From JAJRXK01 sp964593155 (GTDB lineage Bacteria > Krumholzibacteriota > Krumholzibacteriia > JAJRXK01): DNA of 27,609 nt. The stretch lies in the NCBI GenBank assembly GCA_964593155.1, contig CAZQHE010000049.1, positions 1-27,609 on the forward strand, given 5' to 3'. The notes below the pieces were generated by a model. It had not been told where the DNA came from. It saw nothing but the letters and a program-made list of their open reading frames with translations, and ran no database searches. Of the stretch, positions 14,517 through 20,491 are shown in pieces; positions within the stretch are counted from its first letter, which is position 1, and each line of letters opens with the position of its first letter. Both the position numbers and the translations under genes were made by a program.

Positions 14517-16067
14517 ATGTACGTGCCGATCGACAGACGAGCCCCAGCGCAGAACGGACTCGCGTCCCCGGAGGCCTGGCTGACGACGGTCCAGAGCACC
14601 GGCACGGTGGCCTCGGCGTCGGGGTGCACCGACGCCATCGGTGTGCTGCGCCGAGCCCTCCACGCCGACGCGGTGATCCTGCGTACGCTCGACGAAGAGC
14701 ATCACGTGTGGGAGAGCTACGCCGAGGACTCCACGGCCTTCAACCATCGTAACGTGCTGCGGGCCCTCGAGTTGCTGCCGCAGGCGGGCGCCCCCTCGTC
14801 GCCGCTCGATCTCATGGAGCAGGGTCGTGGGCCGGCGGCGCGTCTTCGCGCCTGGGGCATCCGGGGCGTCGTCGTGACCGACTCCTGGGACGAGACCCTA
14901 CGTCTCGAGGTATACCTCGCCCGCCCGATCGCCCTGCAACCGCACGACGAGACGAGCTTTCGCATCGTGGTCCGTGACCTGGCCGCCGTGGTGGGCACCG
15001 AACGCCTGAACGATCGCTGCCGCACCACCGACGCCTTCGTCCGGCGCATGACCGATGCGGGACCGACGATGGTGCACGTGTACGCCCCCGACCGGGGCTC
15101 GACCGTGTTCGCCAACGCGCGCTGCCGTCGGTTCTTCGCACCCAGCGACCTCGAACCGCACCCGCGGCGGCCCAGTGCGCACAACCGGCATCCCTGGCTG
15201 CAACGGGTCGCGGTGCGCGATCGCGCGCGGCTCCGCGAGCAGCTCCTGCGCACCGAGGTCCTGCGCGACCGCGCGATCGAGAACGGTTCCTATCGATTCC
15301 GGCGCGGCGACGACGAGATCCAGCTCCAGTTGTGGTCCACGCGCATCCCTGGCCGGATCACCGGCTCGCACGACGAGATCGTGGTCACCGCGCTCGACGT
15401 GACGCGCGAGCGCGAACTCGAACGGCACATCGAGCGGCTCGAGATGACCGAACAGCACGACTTCGGCCGCGAGATCCACGACGGCGTGTGCCAGGACCTG
15501 ATCGGTCTGCAGATGTCGGTGGACCGCTTGCAGCGCCGGAAGCCGGCCTCCGACGAGGACTACGAAGCCGCCCTCGGCCGCATCGGCGAGTCGCTGGGCG
15601 TCTGCCTGCGCCGCGCCCGGGCCATCGCCCGCGGTGTGCACCCGGTCGAGCTGGACGGCCACGAGCTTGGCGCCGCCCTGGTCAACCTGGTCGAGACCAC
15701 CTCGGAACGATTCGGCGTGCACTGCCGCCTGGTCGAACGTGGTATCTTCGACGCGCTGGAGCCCGAAGAGGCCCTGCAATTCTACTGGATCGCTCGCGAG
15801 AGCGTGTTGAACGCCGCCCGCCACGCGCAGGCCGACGCGATCGTCGTGCACCTGCACGGCGAGGCGCACATGGTGCGGCTCCGCGTGGCCGACGACGGTT
15901 GCGGATTCGATCCGCGATCGGAAGACGTCGACGGCATGGGACTGAAGATTCTCGAACACCGGGCCAGGGTCATCGGTGCCACCCTGGCGGTGCGTTCGGC
16001 ACCGCAGGCCGGAACCACGGTGATCTGTGAGCACCGAATCTCCGGGAGTGAAGACGATGAGCCATGA
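14517..16067 (+). CDS. soluble HisKA_3-type sensor histidine kinase (NarX/DegS-like)
   Basis: This is a 516-aa cytoplasmic kinase with no membrane segment. Residues about 38-165 look like a GAF-type sensor domain; about 171-300 look like a PAS domain (VHVYAPDRGSTVFANARCRRFF through VTALDVTRERELERHIERLE). The HisKA_3 motif REIHDGVCQDLIGLQ contains phospho-acceptor H321, followed by a dimerisation helix pair. The ATPase domain shows the N-box ESVLNAARHAQAD (N432), the G1 box VADDGCGFD (D459) and the G2 box GMGLKILEHRARVIGA. All catalytic elements are intact. ATG 14517 lacks a clear RBS, but no alternative start lies between it and the upstream stop. The C-terminus overlaps the response regulator by 11 nt, indicating translational coupling. 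The signal sensed is unknown; a soluble GAF/PAS array suggests an intracellular or diffusible cue. Confidence 0.93.
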   Translation: MYVPIDRRAPAQNGLASPEAWLTTVQSTGTVASASGCTDAIGVLRRALHADAVILRTLDEEHHVWESYAEDSTAFNHRNVLRALELLPQAGAPSSPLDLMEQGRGPAARLRAWGIRGVVVTDSWDETLRLEVYLARPIALQPHDETSFRIVVRDLAAVVGTERLNDRCRTTDAFVRRMTDAGPTMVHVYAPDRGSTVFANARCRRFFAPSDLEPHPRRPSAHNRHPWLQRVAVRDRARLREQLLRTEVLRDRAIENGSYRFRRGDDEIQLQLWSTRIPGRITGSHDEIVVTALDVTRERELERHIERLEMTEQHDFGREIHDGVCQDLIGLQMSVDRLQRRKPASDEDYEAALGRIGESLGVCLRRARAIARGVHPVELDGHELGAALVNLVETTSERFGVHCRLVERGIFDALEPEEALQFYWIARESVLNAARHAQADAIVVHLHGEAHMVRLRVADDGCGFDPRSEDVDGMGLKILEHRARVIGATLAVRSAPQAGTTVICEHRISGSEDDEP

Positions 16068-16743
16068 CGATTCGAAGACGAGCCACGTGACCTCGAGCGT
16101 CACGCGTCTGCTCGTGGTCGACGACCATCCGATCGTGCGGCTCGGGCTGGTCGAGTTGTTGAGCGAGGAGCCCGACCTGCAGGTCGTGGCCGAGGCCGCC
16201 AACGCCAACGAGACGATGGAGGTCCTCGAGAACGAGTCGATCGACCTCCTGGTCCTCGACCTGTCCCTCGAAGGGATGGACGGCCTCGAGCTGATCAAGA
16301 ACCTCAAGGCCCTGCACGGCGATCTGCCGATCCTGGTGGTCTCGACCCACGACGAGAAGTTCTACGCCCAGCGTGCGCTGCACGCCGGAGCGCTGGGCTA
16401 CCTGTCGAAGGAGTCGGCCACCGACTACATCGTCGAGGCGGTGCGTCGCGTGCGCTCGGGCAAGATCTACGTCAGCGAGGAGATGTCCGACCGCATGCTC
16501 CACAACATGGTCGACGGACGTCACGAGGCGACCGACTCGCCGATCGACCGGCTGAGCGATCGCGAGCTGGAGGTGTTCCGAGGCATCGGACGCGGACTCA
16601 GCACGCGCCAGATCGCCGAGGAGCTCAGCCTGAGCGTGAAGACCATCGAGACCTACCGCGAGAACATCAAGACCAAGCTCGACTTCGCCGACGGGCACGA
16701 GATGGTCCGCTACGCGGTTCAGTGGGGCCTCGAGGACACCTGA
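16057..16743 (+). CDS. NarL/FixJ-type response regulator
   Basis: This is a 228-aa DNA-binding regulator partnering the overlapping kinase. ATG 16057 is preferred over the in-frame GTG at 16027 because GGGAG lies about 9 nt upstream of the ATG. The receiver domain (about 16-130) has acidic pocket D22/D23, phospho-acceptor D68 (LLVLDLSLEGMDG), the switch Thr/Ser region (LVVSTHDE) and K118 (GYLSKES). The LuxR-type helix-turn-helix is about 165-222 (LSDRELEVFRGIGRGLSTRQIAEELSLS.. in order, with the recognition helix VKTIETYRENIKTKL). All key residues are present. A hairpin 12 nt after the stop ends the operon. Neighbouring stress and envelope genes on both sides are plausible targets, but that is inference. 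Confidence 0.96.
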   Translation: MSHDDSKTSHVTSSVTRLLVVDDHPIVRLGLVELLSEEPDLQVVAEAANANETMEVLENESIDLLVLDLSLEGMDGLELIKNLKALHGDLPILVVSTHDEKFYAQRALHAGALGYLSKESATDYIVEAVRRVRSGKIYVSEEMSDRMLHNMVDGRHEATDSPIDRLSDRELEVFRGIGRGLSTRQIAEELSLSVKTIETYRENIKTKLDFADGHEMVRYAVQWGLEDT

Positions 16744-16755
16744 TCCGGCACGCTT

Positions 16756-16789
16756 CGGACGGGGTCGGGGAATTCCCCGGCCTCGTCCG
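16756..16789 (+). terminator. 34-bp palindromic terminator of the two-component operon
   Basis: The palindrome is centred on GGGGAATTCCCC (16767-16778). The whole 34 bp is self-complementary except two positions per arm, and both become G-U pairs in the plus-strand transcript (for example arm 16756-16766, CGGACGGGGTC). Compensation by G-U pairs in one transcript only argues for an RNA hairpin acting on the plus strand rather than a protein-binding palindrome. Confidence 0.65.
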
Positions 16790-16819
16790 GCGCACCCACC
16801 CAAGCGGCCGTACGGCTCG

Positions 16820-16826
16820 TACTCTG
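16820..16826 (+). promoter_or_regulatory. putative -10-like element for the coiled-coil/CHAD run
   Basis: TACTCTG, 74 nt upstream of the ATG at 16901 and just after the terminator. It matches the TAnnnTG pattern at other starts in this window. No clear -35 is seen. Confidence 0.35.
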
Positions 16827-16900
16827 CTCCCACCGGCGTCCGGTTCCGGCACATTGACCCGTGTCGACGGGACAGGACCCCGAAGCCCCGGAGCAGAACC

Positions 16901-17140
16901 ATGCGCGAAGCCCTGCAGCAGAAGATCGACGATCTGGGAACGCGGATCAACGAACTGCGCGACCGGATCGAGGATGCGGCCGAGCTCCGCGACATCGAGA
17001 GCGAATACCTGCAGGCCAGGGAGCGCATCGACGCACTCGGCGACCAGATCGACGACCAATCGGACCTGGCGCTGCGCGAGGCCGCCCGGGCGCTCGACGA
17101 ACTCGACCTGCGCCTGAAGCGCATGCAGTCGTCGTCCTGA
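16901..17140 (+). CDS. small coiled-coil protein
   Basis: This is a 79-aa, entirely helical, charged protein. ATG 16901 has GGAG about 9 nt upstream. Heptad spacing of Leu/Ile is clear (LQQKIDDLGTRINELRDRI, then AELRDIESEYLQARERI, then LALREAARALDELDLRLKRM), predicting a two- or three-helix coiled coil. There is no signal peptide, membrane segment or Cys. I recognise no family. It opens the run of DUF1328, lipoprotein, CHAD and lipoprotein genes (gap to the next gene 39 nt) and could act as a scaffold, which is inference only. Confidence 0.7.
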   Translation: MREALQQKIDDLGTRINELRDRIEDAAELRDIESEYLQARERIDALGDQIDDQSDLALREAARALDELDLRLKRMQSSS

Positions 17141-17179
17141 GCCCGACTTCGAGATTCCCCGAACGCAAGGAGGCCAGCC

Positions 17180-17362
17180 GTGCTCGGTTGGGCCGTTACG
17201 TTCTTCGTCATCGCGCTGGTCGCGGCGGTCTTCGGGTTCACCGGGATCGCGGTGGCCGCGGCGACCGTCGCCAAGGTGCTGTTCTTCCTGTTCCTGGTGC
17301 TGTTCCTCGTGGCCCTGGTCATGGGGATCTTCCGGGGCCGGTCGCAGCCACCCTCGGTATGA
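17180..17362 (+). CDS. DUF1328 (YtjA-like) small membrane protein
   Basis: This is a 60-aa protein starting at GTG 17180, fixed by a strong AGGAGG 7 nt upstream. Two transmembrane helices fill it: about 4-27 (AVTFFVIALVAAVFGFTGIA) and about 30-52 (AKVLFFLFLVLFLVALVMGI), ending in a short basic tail. The F-G-F-x-G-I/A turn and the overall length are the DUF1328 signature. Members are widespread tiny inner-membrane proteins, often found near stress or hydrophobicity-response genes, with no established function. The 25-nt spacing to the next gene suggests co-transcription. Confidence 0.85.
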   Translation: MLGWAVTFFVIALVAAVFGFTGIAVAAATVAKVLFFLFLVLFLVALVMGIFRGRSQPPSV

Positions 17363-17387
17363 GCGACCGGACGGAGGAGGTCGCACC

Positions 17388-17774
17388 ATGAGACGCATCC
17401 ACGCCGGTTCCCGGGCGCTCCCCGTGGTCGTCGGTGTCGTGGTCGCCGTGTTCGCCGCCTGCGACGAGCACACGGGCACGCCCGGCGACACCAGTCCGGA
17501 GGTCCGGGTCGTGCCCGAGATCGCCGAACTGCCGACGGGCGAGAGCCTCGACTTCGACGCCTTGCTCAACGGCACCGACGCCGACGGTGTGAGCTGGACC
17601 ATCCTCGGCGATCCGCCGCGGGGCAGCATCACGTCGGAGGGTGTCTACACCGCTCCCGACACGATTCCCGAACCCCCGACGGTGGTGATCGAGGCCACGG
17701 TCCAGGCGGTGCTCGACCGCCCTGGCCGGGCCGAGGTCACGATCGTGCCCCCGGCCGAGGCCCGGCTGCGATGA
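17388..17774 (+). CDS. Ig-like domain lipoprotein
   Basis: This is a 128-aa protein; ATG 17388 has GGAGGAGG about 8 nt upstream. The N-terminus is a lipoprotein signal peptide (LPVVVGVVVAVFAAC), with C25 as the likely lipidated residue. The mature part is one bacterial Ig-like domain of the type 'V.W.ILG....G.I...GVYTAPD..P.P..V.IEATV': GVSWTILGDPPRGSI and EGVYTAPDTIPEPPTV are characteristic. Such domains are usually tandem stalks or adhesion modules, and a single short lipid-anchored copy is unusual. Its stop overlaps the start of the CHAD gene (ATGA at 17771-17774), so the two are translationally coupled. Confidence 0.8.
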   Translation: MRRIHAGSRALPVVVGVVVAVFAACDEHTGTPGDTSPEVRVVPEIAELPTGESLDFDALLNGTDADGVSWTILGDPPRGSITSEGVYTAPDTIPEPPTVVIEATVQAVLDRPGRAEVTIVPPAEARLR

Positions 17775-18670
17775 GTTACCGCTTCGAGCCCGGAGAGAAG
17801 GTCGAGCGCGGCGTCAAGCGCATGGCCCGCGAGCAGATCGACAAGGCGCTCGCCGAGATCGACTCCGCCGACCTCGACCCGCACGACCGCGTGCACCAGG
17901 TGCGCAAGCGGTGCAAGAAGCTCCGGGCGGTGGCGCGGCTGGTCCGTCCGGCGCTCGGCGGACAGTACGGCGACGTGAACCGCTACTGGCGCGACACGGC
18001 GCGACCGCTGTCCGACTTCCGCGACGCCCACGCCATGGTCGAGACCTTCGACGACGTGGTCGAGGCCTACGCCGACAAGATCGTCGACGGTTCGTTCGAT
18101 CCCGTGCGCGAAGCACTCGTGGCCCGGCGCGAACGCCTGGCGCCGCGCGAGCGGGTCGAGGCCGCCCTGCTCGACGCCCGGCAGGCTCTCGAGACCGGGC
18201 GCGCGGCACTCGACGTCCTGCACGTCGATGCCGACGGTTTCGACGCCGTCGGCGGTGGCGTGAAGAAGGTCTACCGCCGCGGACGCAAGGCCATGGCCAC
18301 GGCGCTCGACGATCCCACGCCCGAGAACTTCCACGAGTGGCGCAAGCGCGCCAAGTACCTGTGGTACCACACGCGCATGCTGCGGCCCCTGTGGCCCGAG
18401 GTGATGAAGGCCTGGCGCGACGAGGCCGATCGCCTGGGCGACCTGCTCGGCGACGACCACGACCGCGCCGTCCTGCGCCAGACCCTGCACGACGAGCCCG
18501 CACTCGGCCAGGTCGAAGGCATGCCGGCCTACCTCGCCCTGCTCGACCGCCGCAGCGACGACCTGCGCAACCGCGCGCGCCGGCTCGGCGCGCGCATCTA
18601 CACCGAGAAGCCGAAGCGCTTCGTGGGCCGGCTCGAGGACTTCGACACGGCCGGTGCCGTGCTCGCCTGA
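17771..18670 (+). CDS. CHAD domain protein (polyphosphate-binding type)
   Basis: This 299-aa all-helical cytosolic protein consists of one CHAD domain with no CYTH partner attached. CHAD domains bind inorganic polyphosphate through conserved His/Arg/Lys on helix surfaces. The two characteristic basic motifs are visible: HDRVHQVRKRCKKLRAV (H42, R45, K46, R47) and FHEWRKRAKYLWYHTRML (H188, R191, K192). The acidic LGDLLGDDHDRAVL motif is also present. ATG 17771 overlaps the upstream lipoprotein stop by 4 nt. Family members associate with polyphosphate granules. Coupling to an envelope lipoprotein gene is unexpected and is flagged as a finding. Confidence 0.93.
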   Translation: MSYRFEPGEKVERGVKRMAREQIDKALAEIDSADLDPHDRVHQVRKRCKKLRAVARLVRPALGGQYGDVNRYWRDTARPLSDFRDAHAMVETFDDVVEAYADKIVDGSFDPVREALVARRERLAPRERVEAALLDARQALETGRAALDVLHVDADGFDAVGGGVKKVYRRGRKAMATALDDPTPENFHEWRKRAKYLWYHTRMLRPLWPEVMKAWRDEADRLGDLLGDDHDRAVLRQTLHDEPALGQVEGMPAYLALLDRRSDDLRNRARRLGARIYTEKPKRFVGRLEDFDTAGAVLA

Positions 18671-18696
18671 ACCGCCCCGCACCCCGAGGAGTCACC

Positions 18697-19416
18697 ATGA
18701 CGACGCCCAGTGTCCGAACCCTCCGCGCGATCACCCTCACCCTCGGCCTGGTCCTCGCGGCGGGCTGTTCGCGCCAGACCGTGCTCCGGCCCGCGCCCGG
18801 TGCCGACGACGTCGCCTGGATGGACCAGGCCGCCGTCGAGGAGATCGAGGACGTGCGCGTGGTCGCCCAGGCCAACACCTGGCCCGGCGATCCGGACGTG
18901 GAGACGCACGTCACCCCGGTGCGGGTGGTGGTCGAGAACGGCAGCGACCATCCCGTGCGGCTGCGCTACCAGGAGTTCGCGCTGATCGCCGCCGACGGCA
19001 GGCGCTTCGCCGCGCTGCCACCGTATGCGGTCGACGGCGAGGTGACCGACCGGGTGATCGTCGAGAACCCACAGCCCATGAGCGATCCCGTGTTCGAGTA
19101 CCGTCGGTTCACGGTGGCGTCGTACACGGGTCCCGTCTACCCGACCCTGGGTCAGTACGAAGGACGCTTCGTCTACGATCCCTACTACTACCACTACTAC
19201 CAGGACTACTGGATGGACTACGAGCTCCCCACCGTGACCATGCTCGAGCACGCGATCCCCGAGGGCGTCGTCGCGCCCGACGGCCGGGTGGCCGGGTATC
19301 TGTACTTCGAGCCCGTGCCGGCGGACCAGAGCAAGGTGCGCTTCCGCGCCGACGTGGTCGACGCCTCGAGCGGCCGCATGCTCGGCGAGGTGTCGATCCC
19401 CTTCGTCGTGAAGTGA
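18697..19416 (+). CDS. lipoprotein with Tyr-rich segment
   Basis: This is a 239-aa protein; ATG 18697 has GAGGAG 6 nt upstream and lies 26 nt after the CHAD stop. The signal peptide ends in a lipobox (LVLAAGC), with C24 the lipidated residue. The mature protein looks all-beta, with strand patterns such as HVTPVRVVVENGSDHPVRLRY and GRVAGYLYFEPVPADQSKVRF, reminiscent of LEA14/DUF4352-like beta sandwiches that often occur in lipoproteins. A striking Tyr-rich stretch spans residues about 159-175 (VYDPYYYHYYQDYWMDY). I do not recognise the family with certainty. The stop is 1 nt from the stop of the convergent DUF1028 gene, leaving no room for a conventional terminator. Confidence 0.75.
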   Translation: MTTPSVRTLRAITLTLGLVLAAGCSRQTVLRPAPGADDVAWMDQAAVEEIEDVRVVAQANTWPGDPDVETHVTPVRVVVENGSDHPVRLRYQEFALIAADGRRFAALPPYAVDGEVTDRVIVENPQPMSDPVFEYRRFTVASYTGPVYPTLGQYEGRFVYDPYYYHYYQDYWMDYELPTVTMLEHAIPEGVVAPDGRVAGYLYFEPVPADQSKVRFRADVVDASSGRMLGEVSIPFVVK

Positions 19417-19417
19417 G

Positions 19418-20320
19418 TCAGAGGGAGCGGATGCGGTCGAGCAGCTCGGGATCGTCGGGCATGATTCCCGGCTCGACCAGCCGCCCGACGAGTTCGCGCC
19501 AGTCGCCTTCGTGCTGGAAGCACCGCCGGAACAGTTCGAGCGCGCGCTCGACGTCGCCGACGGCAACGTGGCTCACGGCGGTCCAGAAGGCGACTTCGGC
19601 GCGCTCGGGGGCCAGTTCGAGGGCGCGTCGATGTGCCTCGAGCGCTTCGTCGAGCCGGCGCTGTCCGAGCAGGATCTCGCCCTCGACCATGTGGTCGTAG
19701 GCCCGCGCCACGTCGAGCGAGCGCCGCAGTTCACGAAGGGGTTCGGGATGATCGTCGACGCGCACGTCGACCACCTTGTCCTTCCAGTGCTCGCCCGTGG
19801 GCTCCCCGGTCATCACCACCAGCGCGCAGGACTGCATGCCGCGGATGTCGCCGCCCTCGGCCTGGCCCGATTCCAGCGCCGCCATCAGGCGCTCGGACAG
19901 CGCGCCCTTTGCCGCTTCGAACGTGTCGGCCATGGCGTTCCACACCGTGGTCCGGGCCATCAGGTTGGCGGCCACGCAGTAGTCGGCGCCCTGCCGGTGT
20001 CCGGCGTGGGCGATGCAGCGGCGACCGGTGTGGATCGTCGACTCCCGCGGCGTGAGCACGCTGATCTGGCGTACGTCGCGGTCGGAGTCGTCGGCCAGTA
20101 GCGCGTCCAGCACGGAGGTGGGCTCGGCCCCGGCCTCGAGCCGGTCGAGGATCCGCGGGCCGTAGCCGAAGGAGGCCAACGACTGCGTTGCGACGGCCCC
20201 GACGCCGGCGCGGACCCACAGCACGTCGGCCACGTTGAACCAGTGCGACTGCACGGCGGCCCCGATGCGCCCCGTCGAGGGCTCGTGGGCCACGATCGAA
20301 TAGGTGGTCGCGATCTGCAC
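19418..20320 (-). CDS. DUF1028 Ntn-hydrolase-like protein with TPR tail
   Basis: This is a 300-aa protein starting at GTG 20320, supported by GGAGG 5 nt upstream. Residues 1 to about 200 are a DUF1028 domain, related to N-terminal-nucleophile hydrolases by fold: TYSIVAHEPSTGRIGAAVQS, GVGAVATQSLASFGYGP, SVLTPRESTIHTGRRC, AGHRQGADYCVAANLM. The remaining about 100 residues are two TPR units (VEGEILLGQRRLDEALEAHRRALELAP and AFWTAVSHVAVGDVERALELFRRCF as their cores), giving a protein-protein interaction surface. DUF1028 with a C-terminal extension is known, but substrate and reaction are not established. No signal peptide is visible. It is convergent with the Tyr-rich lipoprotein (1-nt gap) and divergent from the GH13 gene. 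Confidence 0.88.
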   Translation of the reverse strand: MQIATTYSIVAHEPSTGRIGAAVQSHWFNVADVLWVRAGVGAVATQSLASFGYGPRILDRLEAGAEPTSVLDALLADDSDRDVRQISVLTPRESTIHTGRRCIAHAGHRQGADYCVAANLMARTTVWNAMADTFEAAKGALSERLMAALESGQAEGGDIRGMQSCALVVMTGEPTGEHWKDKVVDVRVDDHPEPLRELRRSLDVARAYDHMVEGEILLGQRRLDEALEAHRRALELAPERAEVAFWTAVSHVAVGDVERALELFRRCFQHEGDWRELVGRLVEPGIMPDDPELLDRIRSL

Positions 20321-20420
20321 GGCGGCCTCCGCGGACGAGGGACATCAGGCGCCCATGGGAACACAGGCCGGCCGCCGGAGCGAGCCCCGGTCGTTCGGGA
20401 CCCGGGCGGGGGATCTGGTG

Positions 20421-20427
20421 TACACTG
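20421..20427 (+). promoter_or_regulatory. putative -10-like element for the GH13 gene
   Basis: TACACTG in the context GGTGTACACTGGAACG, 64 nt upstream of the ATG at 20492, in the 171-bp divergent gap. It is identical to the heptamer before the pullulanase start, so two starch-active genes share the element. No standard -35 is visible. Confidence 0.45.
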
Positions 20428-20491
20428 GAACGACTGTCGCCTGCGCCCGCCTTGCGTTACCCTACCCTCCAGGCACCCCCGGAACGATTCC

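Noticed and set aside
16027..16056. GTG 16027 as start of the response regulator
   Set aside because: It would add ten residues and deepen the overlap with the kinase; ATG 16057 has GGGAG at a suitable distance.
20243..20491. Upstream extension of the GH13 frame
   Set aside because: It would bury the signal peptide at ATG 20492 and overlap the start of the DUF1028 gene on the other strand.
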